Shown: piece after piece, positions 22,961 through 33,487 of the stretch
How positions within the stretch are numbered: position 1 is the first letter of the stretch
Layout: every line of letters starts with the position of its first letter
From: Flaccisagitta enflata
Lineage: Eukaryota > Chaetognatha > Sagittoidea > Aphragmophora
DNA: 64,000 nucleotides
NCBI GenBank assembly: GCA_965153355.1
Contig: OZ231126.1
Span: 7,936,001-8,000,000 of the forward strand
Direction of reading: 5' to 3'
Translations under genes and position numbers: made by a program
Notes under the pieces: generated by a model
Databases searched by the model: none
Seen by the model: the letters and a program-made list of their open reading frames with translations, nothing else
What the model was told of the DNA's origin: nothing

Positions 22961-25900
22961 CTAATGGGTGCAAGATGCAGTAATTTAGAGTATTTACTTT
23001 TGCAAATTTTCACATAAACTGCGATAATTGTTTAAACAAAACATGTTAAGATTGACCAAGCAACCAATTCATCAACGTTGATCTATTTCTTGCTTTGTCA
23101 ATCTGGAACCCCCTTTGTTTTTAAGAAAAAATTATTGCAATTAACTTGAAAATTTGCCCAAGTAAATACTCTAATGCTCCGACAGATACAACCGTACAGG
23201 TCACCAACAACAAGACCAATGTCCAAAAAAAAAAAATGTGAGCCATGTGCCCTACCTCTTTGTGACGCAAAGAGGGAAACTTCGACTCCTTCTGGCAACG
23301 TTCATCCAGGTCCAACTGCATTTGCCGCATATTCACCAACCGAATTGGTTGGTTTCCTGTTGCTGTCACTCGAAGGCATGGTTGGCGGAGTACGATTCTG
23401 CATTGAAAGAGGTGGTGATGGAAAACCATTAAATAACAAGGCCAAGTAGGCCAATAAGGTGCGACGTGTAGATCGTCGAACGAATGCGTTACAGACCAAC
23501 AGACGGACAGAGCCAGTTATAGAGGTGCTTTGTCGCACCAAAAAATGTAATGTATATTTGCCATTCCTCTATCCATCCATTGACCCATCCATCCATGCAT
23601 CCATCTATCCATTCATCCATACATCAAATGACCTATACACCCATCCAATGACTATGCAGTCATACATCCATTTACTCATCCTCTCCCCCCCCTTCACTGT
23701 GTACCTTCCCATCCCTTTTTAAAATCCTATGTCCATAAATACATCCCTCCAACTAAGTATTCATAATTAAAAATCACATTGTTCCAACACATCACTCTTC
23801 AATCCATTCATCCTAAAGAAAACCAAAAAAAACCCACCTATGTATCCATCCATGCAATCATCCATTCCTGTACTATAAATATATCATGCTTTGAAATTCT
23901 CTTCATGAGTATTCATGAGTATTCATGAGTATTCATGAGATTTCATGAGTACGCTCACCTGCCAAGGAAAGTGTACTGCGCCATGAAGTTGCGGCATAAA
24001 GCACCCATCACGTTTGTGTTGGGTTTTTTGGTCCTTGAACGTTGGTAATGGGCCTCCTTCTGCTTTGCTTCATCTTGCTTTTGCGCTCCTGGCCCTTTAG
24101 TCCTCGTTATCTTGGCCAGAAGGTTTTCTCACTTCATGAGTGGCCAGACGTACCATTTGATGAGGAGATCTGTCACAGCGTGTGGTATTTCCGTTCCATC
24201 AGGGTTGAATAACGGAACCTCCTCCACGACACAGTGCTCAGACAGTAGGGCCCCTTTGGCTTTCCCACGGTCAAACCCCCGTCCATCAAGGGGGAAATCT
24301 TTTTGGGTTTTGGGAAATTGGGGCAGGGTAAAGGTGGATGGGGTAATAGGGTAATGAAAGTGAATAATTAGTATTGTAAATCATCAATGTTGTATTTGTT
24401 AGCTACTCTAATTAACAAAAAAACTAATCTAAGACATAAGTTTTTTCAGGAATACAAATAAAGGAAAATAGAGGAAAAGGAAACAGTTGATGTACATACA
24501 ATGGCGATGTAGTGTTGATGTACATACAAAGGCTAGTGTTGACCATACAGTCTGTATGTAAAATCTTGGATATTCATTTTTTTTCATATCTTAAACATTT
24601 CTACGTCTAATTACATGAATCAAGGGTAAGCTTTTACCCAGGCTTACCAAGATTGGGAAGCCGATTCTGTCAACCTGGTGCATGCTTTGTTCTTAGTTGC
24701 GTGCACGCGACTCTACAACCCGCTTTAGTGCTCTGCCGTGCAACGGTGGGTTGGTCTGTTCCTTGGTCCGTCACACTTTCCTTTTTTGTACTATAACTTT
24801 AACTGTTAGGTAATTTTAAGTCATTTTAAGTCATTTTCAGTTATTAAAAGTCATTTTTAGTCATTCTAAGTAATTTTTATTTTTTTTAAGTCATGATAAG
24901 TTATTCTAAGTTATTTTGGGTCATTTTTTTTAAAAAGTCCTTTTTGGGCCTTTTTAGGTCATTTTAAGTACTTGAAAGTCATTCTAAGTCATTCTTAGTC
25001 ATTGTAAGTCATTCTTAGTCTGCAAGTCTTGCAGGGGACTTTTAGGTGTTGGCCTTGTTTTCATTCCCCTTTCATATACAGCAACTGCAGGACCTGGTTG
25101 CTCTCATGTTGCTTAGCATTGCTACCATGTTACCCTGAATCGGCTTCCTGGGTTCAAGTAGGTAAAACATTGTGTCCCTGATCTGCTTCACCACTGTGTA
25201 TGCCAAAGAAAATATATTTCTTGGTTTTCATCATTCAAACATACACTCGCTCAAGAAGAAATTTATTTTCTTTTTTCTTGGTTTTAATCATGTGAGGTTT
25301 TTGAAGAATGTCCTCGCAATTGTATATGATCGTGTCCGTTGGTTGGTTGGTTGGTTGGTTGGTTGGTTGGTTGGTTGGTTGGTTGGTTTATTGATTGTTC
25401 ATTGTGTTGGTTGGTTGGTCACCCTAAAAGAAAAAAAAAAAACGCTGAATATGAGATAGTTTTACATTCCTCCCACATCTCATGATATACCTCATTATTT
25501 TTTATTCATCCAAATTTTTTTTTTCATTCATTCATTCATTCATTCATTCATTCATCTCTTCAATCATTCATTCATTCATTCATTCATTCATCCATTTCCA
25601 ATATCAATGCCTTTTTCAAGGAAACACCAACTTATTGGCCTGAACTTTTCACATTCTAGGAGATAAAAAATATCTAAGTCTAAAGAACAATAAAGGTTAA
25701 GAGATTGAAATCCTTTTGGACCTATAACGGCAAAACGTAGAACTCCCCCATATCCACGCAGCGAAAAATGGCTCAAGGGGCGATGAGTTTCGTTCAACTT
25801 TTTTTTTGTTAGTGGGTAGGATAATGTATTGTTGCAGTAGAAAAGAATTCATATAGGTGTCATGCATAAATATTAGGGTGAATAAAAGATACCTATATCT

Positions 25901-28900
25901 ACTTGGGCATGTTTCCAACTTTATTATCGATTGTGTTTGTTAAGCCATTACTAAATAGTGTGTACAAAGAAAAGGAAACTTTGTTTAATAGTGCTCTGAT
26001 GTAACTCACTTGAAGAAACAATCTTTGCCCCTCGTATGTTTTGCCATCGGATTTCATCGCTTCCTAAAAAAAAGGAAAAGGAGTTGGGGAATGATTAATC
26101 CTTTTTTTTATCTTAAAAGCAAAAGTATGACAGCGTTTGCACACTAAGTATGTACATATTTTTTTTCATGTTAATAAAAACCTAAAAAAAATTTGGTTCA
26201 TGTGAAGGATTTACATGTTTTTTTTGGATAATCAATTCATCAAATTGTCTTCATGTTCTCACCATGGACTGGTCGACAGCGTACTCGCACAACTTGGCAG
26301 TCTTGAAATTTGTTCCCAGCTCCAGAACATTGTGATGGACGAAGTCCCTTCCCTCCTTTCCATCGGTTTCGTCATATTGCTTTTTGGCATCTTTGATAAT
26401 GCGCGGCAAATAATAATCTGCAAACTGGCTCACCCGATGTCGCAATCCTTCAAAACCCATTGGCATAAAGCTGGTCATGTAATTGTTCACGACGTATTTG
26501 GTCATCTTGGTGTAATCCTAAAAAGTGAAATCCATGCAGGACATTAGCCCTATTGAGGAAAACCCTTTTAGGTGCATGTTCACGTGTAGTTTTGCGAATG
26601 GGGGGCACATGGAGACTACCTATTTATTAAACCTCTCTCACCTGCGCAACGGAAGGGAAGTGTGTCTTCATATTGTCAAAGTACTTTCCCACTCCCGCAC
26701 AATAATGTTTCAGTTCTGGCGTCACTGCGCAGGCCAGTACCAAAAGCTGAAAAAAATGAAAATGGAAATTTCCAAATGTTACTCTCCCACTAGTCTTCAA
26801 TTCCCTTTCTCCAATTCTCTTTTTCTCTGTGGTGATGGGGGGGGGAGTGTAAGAGAGAATAGGTGTCCATTTCTAACCAAATTAAAAGAAAAGCAGAGAA
26901 ATGTAAAACAGTTACTTTGAGTATGACGGGTTCATCCTAAATAACTTTACCATGAGCTTATCCTCCTCTTGATCGTAGCAGCCTGGGCTGTTCTCCATGT
27001 CCTTTATCATCCCAGCAAAGTCCTCGTCCGTACTGTCCAATACCCCAAAGTCAACACCGTTGTCCAACCTCAGTTGTTCGGAGGCTTCTTTGGGAATTAG
27101 GTTGTGTTTGGCATCGCGTTCGTTATACAGATCCCACTCCATTTTTGGTTGACGACCTAACAATAAAACGGAAAGATATCCTAATTAATGCATTTGTGTA
27201 CAATTTGGCAGAAGTGGTCATGTGAAAAACGGGGTGGTAATGGATGGAGGCATGGACTGATTTACTTCAAGCTGGCTAGTTGCTTTTCTTGGAATTAACA
27301 ACATGAGGTAAGACCTTTCACACTTAATATATCTCCCAAAAAAATATATACAGTTATTTCACTAATTTGTTGTGAACGTTACCAACCTGTTCCGGATGTT
27401 ATGTTGGATTTCCTCCTCACTTTGCTTTGCTTCGTTGTGTTTAACCCCTGCGCCAATATCCTACAAACTGAGTGTTGATCCTTCATCGAGACCCCAATAA
27501 AGAATCCCGGGTATCGCTTATCGAGCCAGTCAAAGAATGTCCTGACTCCGTCAACACCAGTGAACAGAATGCGAACTTTTCCGGGAATTTCGAATTGATT
27601 TTTGCCTTGGTTTTTCTTCATGATTTCAACGAGGGAATCCTAGAAAGGGGGTTTAGGTAAGATTTTACTGGTTTTGTAAATGTAAACGTGAAATAATAAT
27701 TGTTTTTCCTTTTTTAAAAGGAAAATAAATAATTTCTCATTTACATTTACAGAACCAGTTAAATTATATTACATTACATAGTGATTCCCTACTATCACTC
27801 ACATTAAGTCCCAAGGATCTTCCCATATTAATCCAGGCATCTTCACGTGTTGAATCTGGAGATTTCTCGTTGACGAACTTCAAGGCGTTTTCGAAAGTCA
27901 AGGGTTCTCCCTCTAGGTGTGAGATGATGTTTTGGATCCGGGGAAGTGCAACCTTTTCCCAAATCGAGTAAACCCACGCAAGGGGTTCTGTATAGGAAGA
28001 ATTTGGGTAATGTAAAATAATTCATGGCTGCCTAGTTTGTGTGTGTGATAAGGCTATGATAAAATGACAACCAGACTGAAAGGTACTTGATTACAGTGGG
28101 TTTTGGATGTGGAGTTGTGGTCCTATAAAGGAAGTCTGAGCAAGTAAGAGATAAATTAAAAGGGACAAGGTAAGGATGTAAATGGTACAAAATTTGGCTT
28201 CCCCTTGCAACCAACTTCTAAAGAAACCAAAGAAACTAAAGAAACCAAAGAAACCATAGAAACCAACCCGTGAAATCGTTCTTTGTCGGCATTTCGGGTT
28301 GATACACAAATATGTCCTCGCTCTTTCGTTGATTTAACTTTGCGTAAATATAGCCCTCTTGAAGTTTAACCAACATGGGCGTCTCCCCGCTTGGGAGGTC
28401 CATTCTGAGGAATTTCGCCCATTCGTAGATATCCCCTTTTAGCTTGTCACAAAGGAAGACATACAGGTTTTTATTCCCCATGTCTGTCTTCTGTTGGAGC
28501 CATTCGACGTGGACCTCGAATTTCTGGCCCAAATCAAAAGGTGGATATTTTTCGTCGACTTCTAGGTTTTGCTTATGAATGTATTGCAGGAAAGTCATGT
28601 CTGAGAAAAGAAAAAAGAAAGGTTTTTAAGGGTAATTACTTGTGTAATGGTTGTGTAATAACAAAAATAACCGAATTACTGGACCAGATTCATTTGATTC
28701 CATGTAAACACTTCAGGAATGCATTTAACACTGTTTGTGCATGTATATATTGGCAACTGTCATTTTTTTACCTGCAACATTCAGCTCATTCAATCGGTCA
28801 GGTACCCCCATCTCCTTAAGGTTATCACAATGCAGATCAATGAGACATGGATCGTCTGCCTTGTAGACTTGTCCATCCTTTCCCGCCTTCAGCTCACGGA

Positions 28901-31672
28901 TCCTTTTAAAATCGAAACTCCTCTCCAAGTGTAAGTCGTATCGATTTTGACCGTCAGCAACTGAGGACACAAGAAATTGTTACATGAAACTTTTTCCTTA
29001 AGTTTTTTTGGGGCAAACCAGTGCAAAGGTAGAAGGTGTTGCGCTGGTAGACATGTAGGAATTAACACAGCCAAGTGTGGATCGTCGAACGAATGCGTTA
29101 CCCAACCAACAGATCAACTGACCAAACGACAGACACAGCCAGGTATAGAGGTGCTTTGTCGCACTCAAAAACTTGTCCTATGGCAATTATATTCCATTTA
29201 CTGCTGCTCCAGCAACTCTTGGCTAGTTTCCTGCATATAGCTATAGTAGTTTTTTCTAGGCCCAAACATTAAATAGTTGCTTACTTTTGTGCCAACGTTT
29301 TTTAAATTCAGCATTAACTGCTTCTGAAGCGGTTGTCTCGGTCCACACCCCTGGAGTTGCGGCAGGAGCGTTTGAGGTCGATGAGGCCGAGGCTGTTGAG
29401 GCTGAGGCTGAGGATGCCTCAGCCGACGGTTTCGAGGTTGTGGGAGAGGTGGAAGGTAAAGACGCTGAGGCAGAGGATACCCTGGCTGCTGATTTTGAAG
29501 TTGAGCGAGACGCTGAGGCAGAAGACGCCCCAGCCGCTGATTTTGTGATGGAGGGAGAGGCCGAGGATGAAGAGGGAGAGGTTCGCGGGGCTTTCGATTT
29601 AGACGTCGAGCGAGAGGCCGAGGCAGAAGACGCTGCGGGAGAGGATGCCGCGGCAGACGATATTGATGTTGAGGTAGATGAATTGGGGGTTGATGATATA
29701 CTGTGGGCCCTTTTGGTTGCTTTTCCGCTTGGTTTCTCGGAAGTAGTTTCCACCACAGTTCGCAGTTGGGTCAACGCGCCTAAGGCGTAAAGAGTCAATC
29801 TCTCCGTCTTTACTAGGTTATTCACCCTCACCTTTTTTTAGACATCAATTCTTTAAAAATTTCCAAATAATGTATGGACCTGTTTCTTGTTCCTTCAATG
29901 ACGTTTGTTGTACTTCCTCCACGATCATTTTACGAATCTTCCTCTTATTTCTCTTCTCCCTCCTCTCCTTGTTGTAATCGTAATCGGAATCTGTGGATTA
30001 AGACATGTAACAGTGAATTTTCTTAATGGCATGTGAAGTCATTGTAGGGAATACAGTTCAGTCAGTCTTTGCTTTTTTTTACTATTTTGGAGAAATACGG
30101 TTTCCATTTTCTTATTACTGGTGACCTGAGTAATTGTTTTTCCATTTTTGGTCCTTACATAATACTTACATATTTCATGTTTGGGGAAAAAAAGTTCTTT
30201 AAAATCACTAAGTCATCCAACTATTTCCACTAATTGATCATCACTTCCACTTCTACAACCTATTCCAAGTCTCTATACTCACCCAAATCGCTGTCATCCA
30301 GATCTACCGAATTCCGGGCGTGGTATGTTAAATTGCCAGACCCTATATAATGTAGATTAAGTTACAAAAAATTTGTTAAAGAGGCTAAAAATTTTGTGCC
30401 TCTTTAACAAATTTTTTTTCTTATCTTAAGCCCAACATTACGTTTTACTCACTCACCTTGTGTGGATGCATTCCGTTTGGGCGTTTTGGATTCGGACTGG
30501 GAGGGTTGGGAGGTCTGAAGTGGGGTTGATGTTGGCGAGGAGAAGATCGAGGAAGTCTCATATCGTTCGCCACTCTGGTGGGAAGGATCCTCTGTTGGCC
30601 CACAAACACCTGTTTATTTGGTAACAGAAATGGGAATGCAATCTCCAATACTGTTACGTACCCATTGGAATAATCGACCAATACAAGTCCACTAATGGTT
30701 AGAATTACCATGTTCGCGCATGTCTACGTCGTCGCCTTTACCCATTCCGGCATCTCCTCCAAAATTGACGGAGTCCGGCGCCCTTTTTGTTTTATCGCTT
30801 GACAAGCCTCGCTTTTGGATTACAGTGTCCATCTTCTCCCTTAGCTGTGTGTTCGGTCCAGGTCTTTTCTCGCCCGGTGCCGGTCTCGGGCCCGGTCCCG
30901 GTCGGTGTTCTGGTCCCGGTTCTTTCTCGCCCAACCTATCAGGTGCGCCTCCGAACTCATCCCTGTCCCACCCAGGATCACCTCCCAAAACATTCTGACC
31001 CTCGTTCTCATCCTCGCTGTCCATCTCCCTCTCCTCTTCCTCCTCCCTGTCATCAACCTCCTCCATGTCGTCTCCAGGATCTGTATTGTCTCGTTCCTCA
31101 TCCATTTCTGAGTCAAACCCAGAGTTGAAGTCGGTCGTAACCGTCTGTTGGCCTTTTGTAGCACATTTCGGTATGACATCAAAACGATCAAAAACATTCA
31201 TGTTGTCCTCTTGTTCACTATGTTGTGGAACATGTGATTTTGACTTTGAACCAGTAGACCCTGCGTCCCTGTCTTCCATCCTTTCTCTAGGCGGATGTTT
31301 TGAGGGAGGTGGCGAGAACGACGCTTCTCTTGTCAGACGTTGTGAGTGAGGAGATGAGGGAGATGGTGGACGTTTATGGTGAGGAGATGACGTAGGTTGT
31401 GTGGAGGTAAAAGATGGGAAGGATTTGGTTTGGGATGAGGAGGGGCTATTTTCCATCGCTTTCTTTTTTCTTCTTACCTCTCTCTGGCTAGTAAAATAGG
31501 ATTCTGAGGATATGTTGGTTTCCGGGCTGTTTTTGAAGGAGGTACTTTGTTGTAAAAACCCGAAGGAAAGTTGTTGTGGTGAGGAACGTGCTGAAACGGT
31601 TGGATCGCGTGAGGTCACCTCTCCATCCTGCGATTCTTGAGAATCCCCTCTTCCCCCCCTTTTTTCTGACAT
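22604..31672 (-). CDS. Gene C: unrecognised multi-exon gene (about 16 exons, about 1400 codons)
   Basis: Exons in order: 31672-30709, 30609-30457, 30342-30283, 29990-29914, 29831-29285, 28960-28772, 28600-28268, 27987-27803, 27639-27387, 27156-26951, 26746-26642, 26517-26263, 26063-26010, about 24320-23959, 23397-23256, 22960-22604. GT-AG borders and phases agree at nearly every join, so this is one transcript. The N-terminal third is low-complexity and charged, and exon 5 is Ser/Ala-rich. The middle (exons 6-13) looks globular, with blocks such as LFTGVDGVRTFFDWLDKRYP. The C-terminus is Lys/Asp-rich, then acidic. I recognise no domain. Exon 14 has an in-frame TGA at 24129-24131. It lies downstream of genes A and B on the same strand. 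The start is chosen as the first Met of exon 1, after a possible AACAG acceptor; a join to gene B is possible but not needed. Confidence 0.75.
23256..23397 (-). CDS. Gene C exon 15
   Basis: Acceptor ATGCAG, donor GTAGGG. Reads IVLRQPCLRVTATGNQPIRL, then VNMRQMQLDLDERCQ. Phase 2 to 0. Confidence 0.68.
23436..23541 (+). mobile_element. Type II short element in gene C intron
   Basis: Head AACAAGGCCAAGTAGGCCAA, subterminal GGTGCGACG, AATGCGTTAC, short GACC core, tail TATAGAGGTGCTTTGTCGCACC. GGTGCGAC near the head is complementary to GTCGCACC at the tail. Confidence 0.85.
23560..23900. repeat. ATCC-rich degenerate microsatellite
   Basis: Repeated CCATCCAT/ATCCATTC words, plus a fourfold GAGTATTCAT tract at about 23906-23940. 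Intronic. Confidence 0.75.
23959..24320 (-). CDS. Gene C exon 14 with in-frame TGA
   Basis: Upstream half reads GRGFDRGKAKGALLSEHC and VTDLLIKWYVWPLMK, then TGA at 24129-24131. The same frame continues ENLLAKITRTKGPGAQ to FMAQYTFLG before GTGAGC (phase 2). The next exon fits in phase and frame, so the stop is either a disabling mutation or marks an unseen splice. The exon start is uncertain. Confidence 0.5.
24693..25060 (-). mobile_element. Helentron-like element, medium core
   Basis: Starts AGTTGCGTGCACGCGACTCT, has ACAACCCGCTTTAG, a GTCA/TTTTAAG tandem core and ends GACTTTTAGGTGTTGGCCTT. Its undisturbed AGGTGTTGGCC supplies the empty site for the 6.4 kb element. Confidence 0.82.
25335..25600. 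repeat. (GGTT)n and (ATTC)n microsatellites
   Basis: GGTT run at 25339-25412 and ATTC runs at 25525-25590, in the gene C intron between exons 13 and 14. Confidence 0.9.
26010..26063 (-). CDS. Gene C exon 13
   Basis: 18-codon micro-exon EAMKSDGKTYEGQRLFLQ between CCTAG... type acceptor and GTGAGT. Confidence 0.6.
26263..26517 (-). CDS. Gene C exon 12
   Basis: 85 codons, phase 0 to 0. Reads DYTKMTKYVVNNYMTSFMPM and VHHNVLELGTNFKTAKLCEY. Arg, His and Tyr residues are present but I could not establish a recombinase signature. Confidence 0.75.
26642..26746 (-). CDS. Gene C exon 11
   Basis: 35 codons, phase 0 to 0, reading LLVLACAVTPELKHYCAGVG between TTTCAG and GTGAGA. Confidence 0.7.
26951..27156 (-). 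CDS. Gene C exon 10
   Basis: Acceptor TGTTAG, donor GTAAAG. Acidic, with MEWDLYNERDAKHNLIPKE and GVLDSTDEDFAGM. Confidence 0.72.
27387..27639 (-). CDS. Gene C exon 9
   Basis: Acceptor TTCTAG, donor GTTGGT. Contains IPGKVRILFTGVDGVRTFFD and YPGFFIGVSMKDQHSVCRIL. Confidence 0.75.
27803..27987 (-). CDS. Gene C exon 8
   Basis: Acceptor ATACAG, donor GTGAGT. Reads PLAWVYSIWEKVALPRIQNI and ends INMGRSLGLN. Confidence 0.72.
28268..28600 (-). CDS. Gene C exon 7
   Basis: Acceptor TCTCAG, donor GTTGGT, phase 1 to 1. Contains FEVHVEWLQQKTDMGNKNLY and LPSGETPMLVKLQEGYIYAK; looks like a folded domain. Confidence 0.75.
28772..28960 (-). CDS. Gene C exon 6
   Basis: Acceptor CCTCAG, donor GTAAAA, phase 1 to 1. 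Reads ADGQNRYDLHLERSF and DPCLIDLHCDNLKEMG. Confidence 0.72.
29070..29166 (+). mobile_element. Type II short element, head truncated
   Basis: GTGTGGATCGTCGAACGAAT, AATGCGTTACCCAACC, then TATAGAGGTGCTTTGTCGCA. It lies in the gene C intron between exons 5 and 6. Confidence 0.75.
29285..29831 (-). CDS. Gene C exon 5 (Ser/Ala-rich)
   Basis: Starts VRVNNLVKTERLTLYALGAL, then about 120 residues of SASAS/TSKS repeats, ending EFKKRWHK before GTAAGC. The opposite strand also has a long acidic open frame, an effect of the repeat. Confidence 0.65.
29914..29990 (-). CDS. Gene C exon 4
   Basis: Basic segment YNKERREKRNKRKIRKMIVE, possibly a nuclear localisation signal. I chose donor GTACAA at 29913 because it gives phase 0, needed by exon 5. 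A longer form ending at 29880 would not fit. Confidence 0.55.
30283..30342 (-). CDS. Gene C exon 3
   Basis: A 60-nt micro-exon, phase 1 to 1, reading NLTYHARNSVDLDDSDL between ATATAG and GTGAGT. Confidence 0.6.
30457..30609 (-). CDS. Gene C exon 2
   Basis: Acceptor AAACAG, donor GTGAGT, phase 1 to 1. Ser/Pro/Thr-rich, containing TPLQTSQPSQSESKTPKRN. Confidence 0.65.
30709..31672 (-). CDS. Gene C exon 1
   Basis: Starts MSEKRGGRGDSQESQDG and is Ser/Pro-rich, then acidic (EEVDDREEEEEREMDSED), then Gly/Pro repeats. Donor GTAATT, phase 1. Confidence 0.7.
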
Positions 31673-31974
31673 TGTTTTTACTCTGTTTTTCAGTCTCTGA
31701 TGTTATTAGTAAATGGTCGCTTAAAAAGATTCAAAGCAAACAAGTCATCAGTAGGGTCTCTCACAATGCCATAAAGAACTAAAAAGAAATTCAAAGGGCA
31801 GGAAATTCAAAGGGCAGACAGCGAGGGGGATTGGAATTATATAACCAAAAAATTTTTTCTATTGTTATTGCTTGCGTTATTTTGGGAGAACTTGATGAAT
31901 AAAAGCATTTTGTTCATAGCATCCGTTTTTTCTTGTTGCGGATACTCCCTCGTCAGTAAACCTTGCGCTGGATA

Positions 31975-32752
31975 CAGAGGGGCGAACGTTAAAAAAAATT
32001 TTACAGGTTTTTAACGTTTTGTAACGCTTTTTTACAGTTTTTAACAGTTTCTTACAAGAAAAAAATTTAAAGAGGTGCCCGCATTACTTTTTTAACACAC
32101 ACCATGTGCAGTTAAAAACTCCTTCTCGATAAGAACTGTCTTGTAAAATTATTAAAAAGAGCTTTTTAACACCTTAAAATATCTAACAGGATATGTTAAA
32201 AACCTTTTTAACTGGGTGTTAAAAACCTTTTTATCCAGTTAAAAACCTTTTTAACACGTTGTAAAAACAGTTTTTAACATACTGTTAAAAACCTTTTAAA
32301 CAAGTTGGCAAAAAAACCTTTTAACAAGCTGTTAAAAACCTTTTTAACAAGTTAAAAACCTTTTCAACAAGTCAAATACCTTATTAACAAGTTAAAAACC
32401 TTTTTAACAGGTTTGTGAAAAACTTTTCAACACGCTGTTAAAAACCTGTTTACCAAGCTGCTTAAAACCTTTTTAACAAGTTATCAAATAACTTTTTTAC
32501 ATGACTGTTGAATAAAAACAGTTTTAAACCTCTCAAAAAGCATTTAAAACCTGTTTAACCACCATTTTTTACGGGGACCCTAGCTTTTTAACAGTTTTTA
32601 ACAAGTCCCTGAATTAAAAGAGGGTCCCCGCTAATAAAAACTTTTAAAAACTGTTAAAAACTGTTATAAACTTTTAAAAACTGTTAAAAACTGTTAAAAA
32701 ATGTTTCTAACTTTTAAAAACCCGTAAAAATTTTTTTTTCGTTCGCCCCCTC
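31975..32752. mobile_element. Inverted-repeat element with GTTAAAAACC core
   Basis: Left end GAGGGGCGAACGTTAAAAAA and right end TTTTCGTTCGCCCCCTC are inverted copies (about 40 bp, imperfect). GGATA flanks both sides (about 31968 and 32753), a possible 5-bp target duplication. The core is AACAAGTTAAAAACCTTTTT-type repeats. It lies between genes B and C. Confidence 0.75.
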
Positions 32753-33116
32753 TGGATATTCGTACCTATGGATATGTATGATATGACTAAAGATCATCTT
32801 TACCCCTTCCCACATTCCCCCCCCTTCACCACATTCCCCCTCCCTTCCTCAGGTCTTATCGAGAAGAGTAAGATGGTCAGAGTAAGAAGGTAATCTCTCA
32901 CACCGCATTTCCCTTTCAATGTTTTTTTTTCTACTATTGTCCCATACGTTTCCATCTAGAAGAAAGACTGACAATCCGTTCACTCGTTCGATTTTCAACG
33001 TGTTTAGAAATCTCCATTCGTGCCCGTGTTGCCATCATCTGGAAAAGGATTTGGTATTACATAAAAGAAGGTCTCCATTGTCATCCAATATGTTCTATCA
33101 TTTTCATCCACAGTAA

Positions 33117-33247
33117 TACAAGGCCAAGTAGGCCAATAAGGTGCGACGTGTGGATCGTCTAACAAATGCGTTACCCAGCCAACTGTCAGACCAACCAACC
33201 CATCCACAGACGGACACAGCCAGTTGTAGAGGTGCTTTGTCGTACCA
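33117..33247 (+). mobile_element. Type II short element between genes B and C
   Basis: Complete: ACAAGGCCAAGTAGGCCAAT, GGTGCGACGTGTGGATCGTC, AATGCGTTACCC, CCAACC core, GTTGTAGAGGTGCTTTGTCG. It ends 10 bp before the stop of gene B. Confidence 0.85.
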
Positions 33248-33256
33248 ATAAATGGG

Positions 33257-33487
33257 TTAAGCATATGCAGGGGTCTCACCATCGTCGTTGTCTTCATCAT
33301 CATCATGACTTTCGGTGTTAAACTCGTTTCCTTCATCCTTCGCCTTTTTCCCGTTAACCCCGAAAGGAGTTGGACTCTTCTCAATGATTGCCCGTCGCCT
33401 TCTTTTCAATGGACGCAAGTCACCCAGATCTCCTTCACCGCTTGCATCTTCATCGACTGGGGTGAGGTGGACATCATCCCCCATTGG
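33257..33487 (-). CDS. Gene B exon 3
   Basis: PMGDDVHLTPVDEDASGEGD, then LKRRRRAIIEKSPTPFG, ending NDDGETPAYA and TAA. Acceptor CCTACAG. Confidence 0.62.
   Translation of the reverse strand, partial: PMGDDVHLTPVDEDASGEGDLGDLRPLKRRRRAIIEKSPTPFGVNGKKAKDEGNEFNTESHDDDEDNDDGETPAYA

Noticed and set aside
26263-26517. Tyrosine recombinase (Crypton) domain in gene C
   Set aside because: Arg, His and Tyr residues occur but not with convincing spacing or neighbouring blocks.
29287-29790. 167-codon acidic plus-strand frame (Glu/Ala/Asp-rich)
   Set aside because: It is the antisense of the Ser/Ala-rich exon 5 of gene C, which has matching splice phases on the minus strand.
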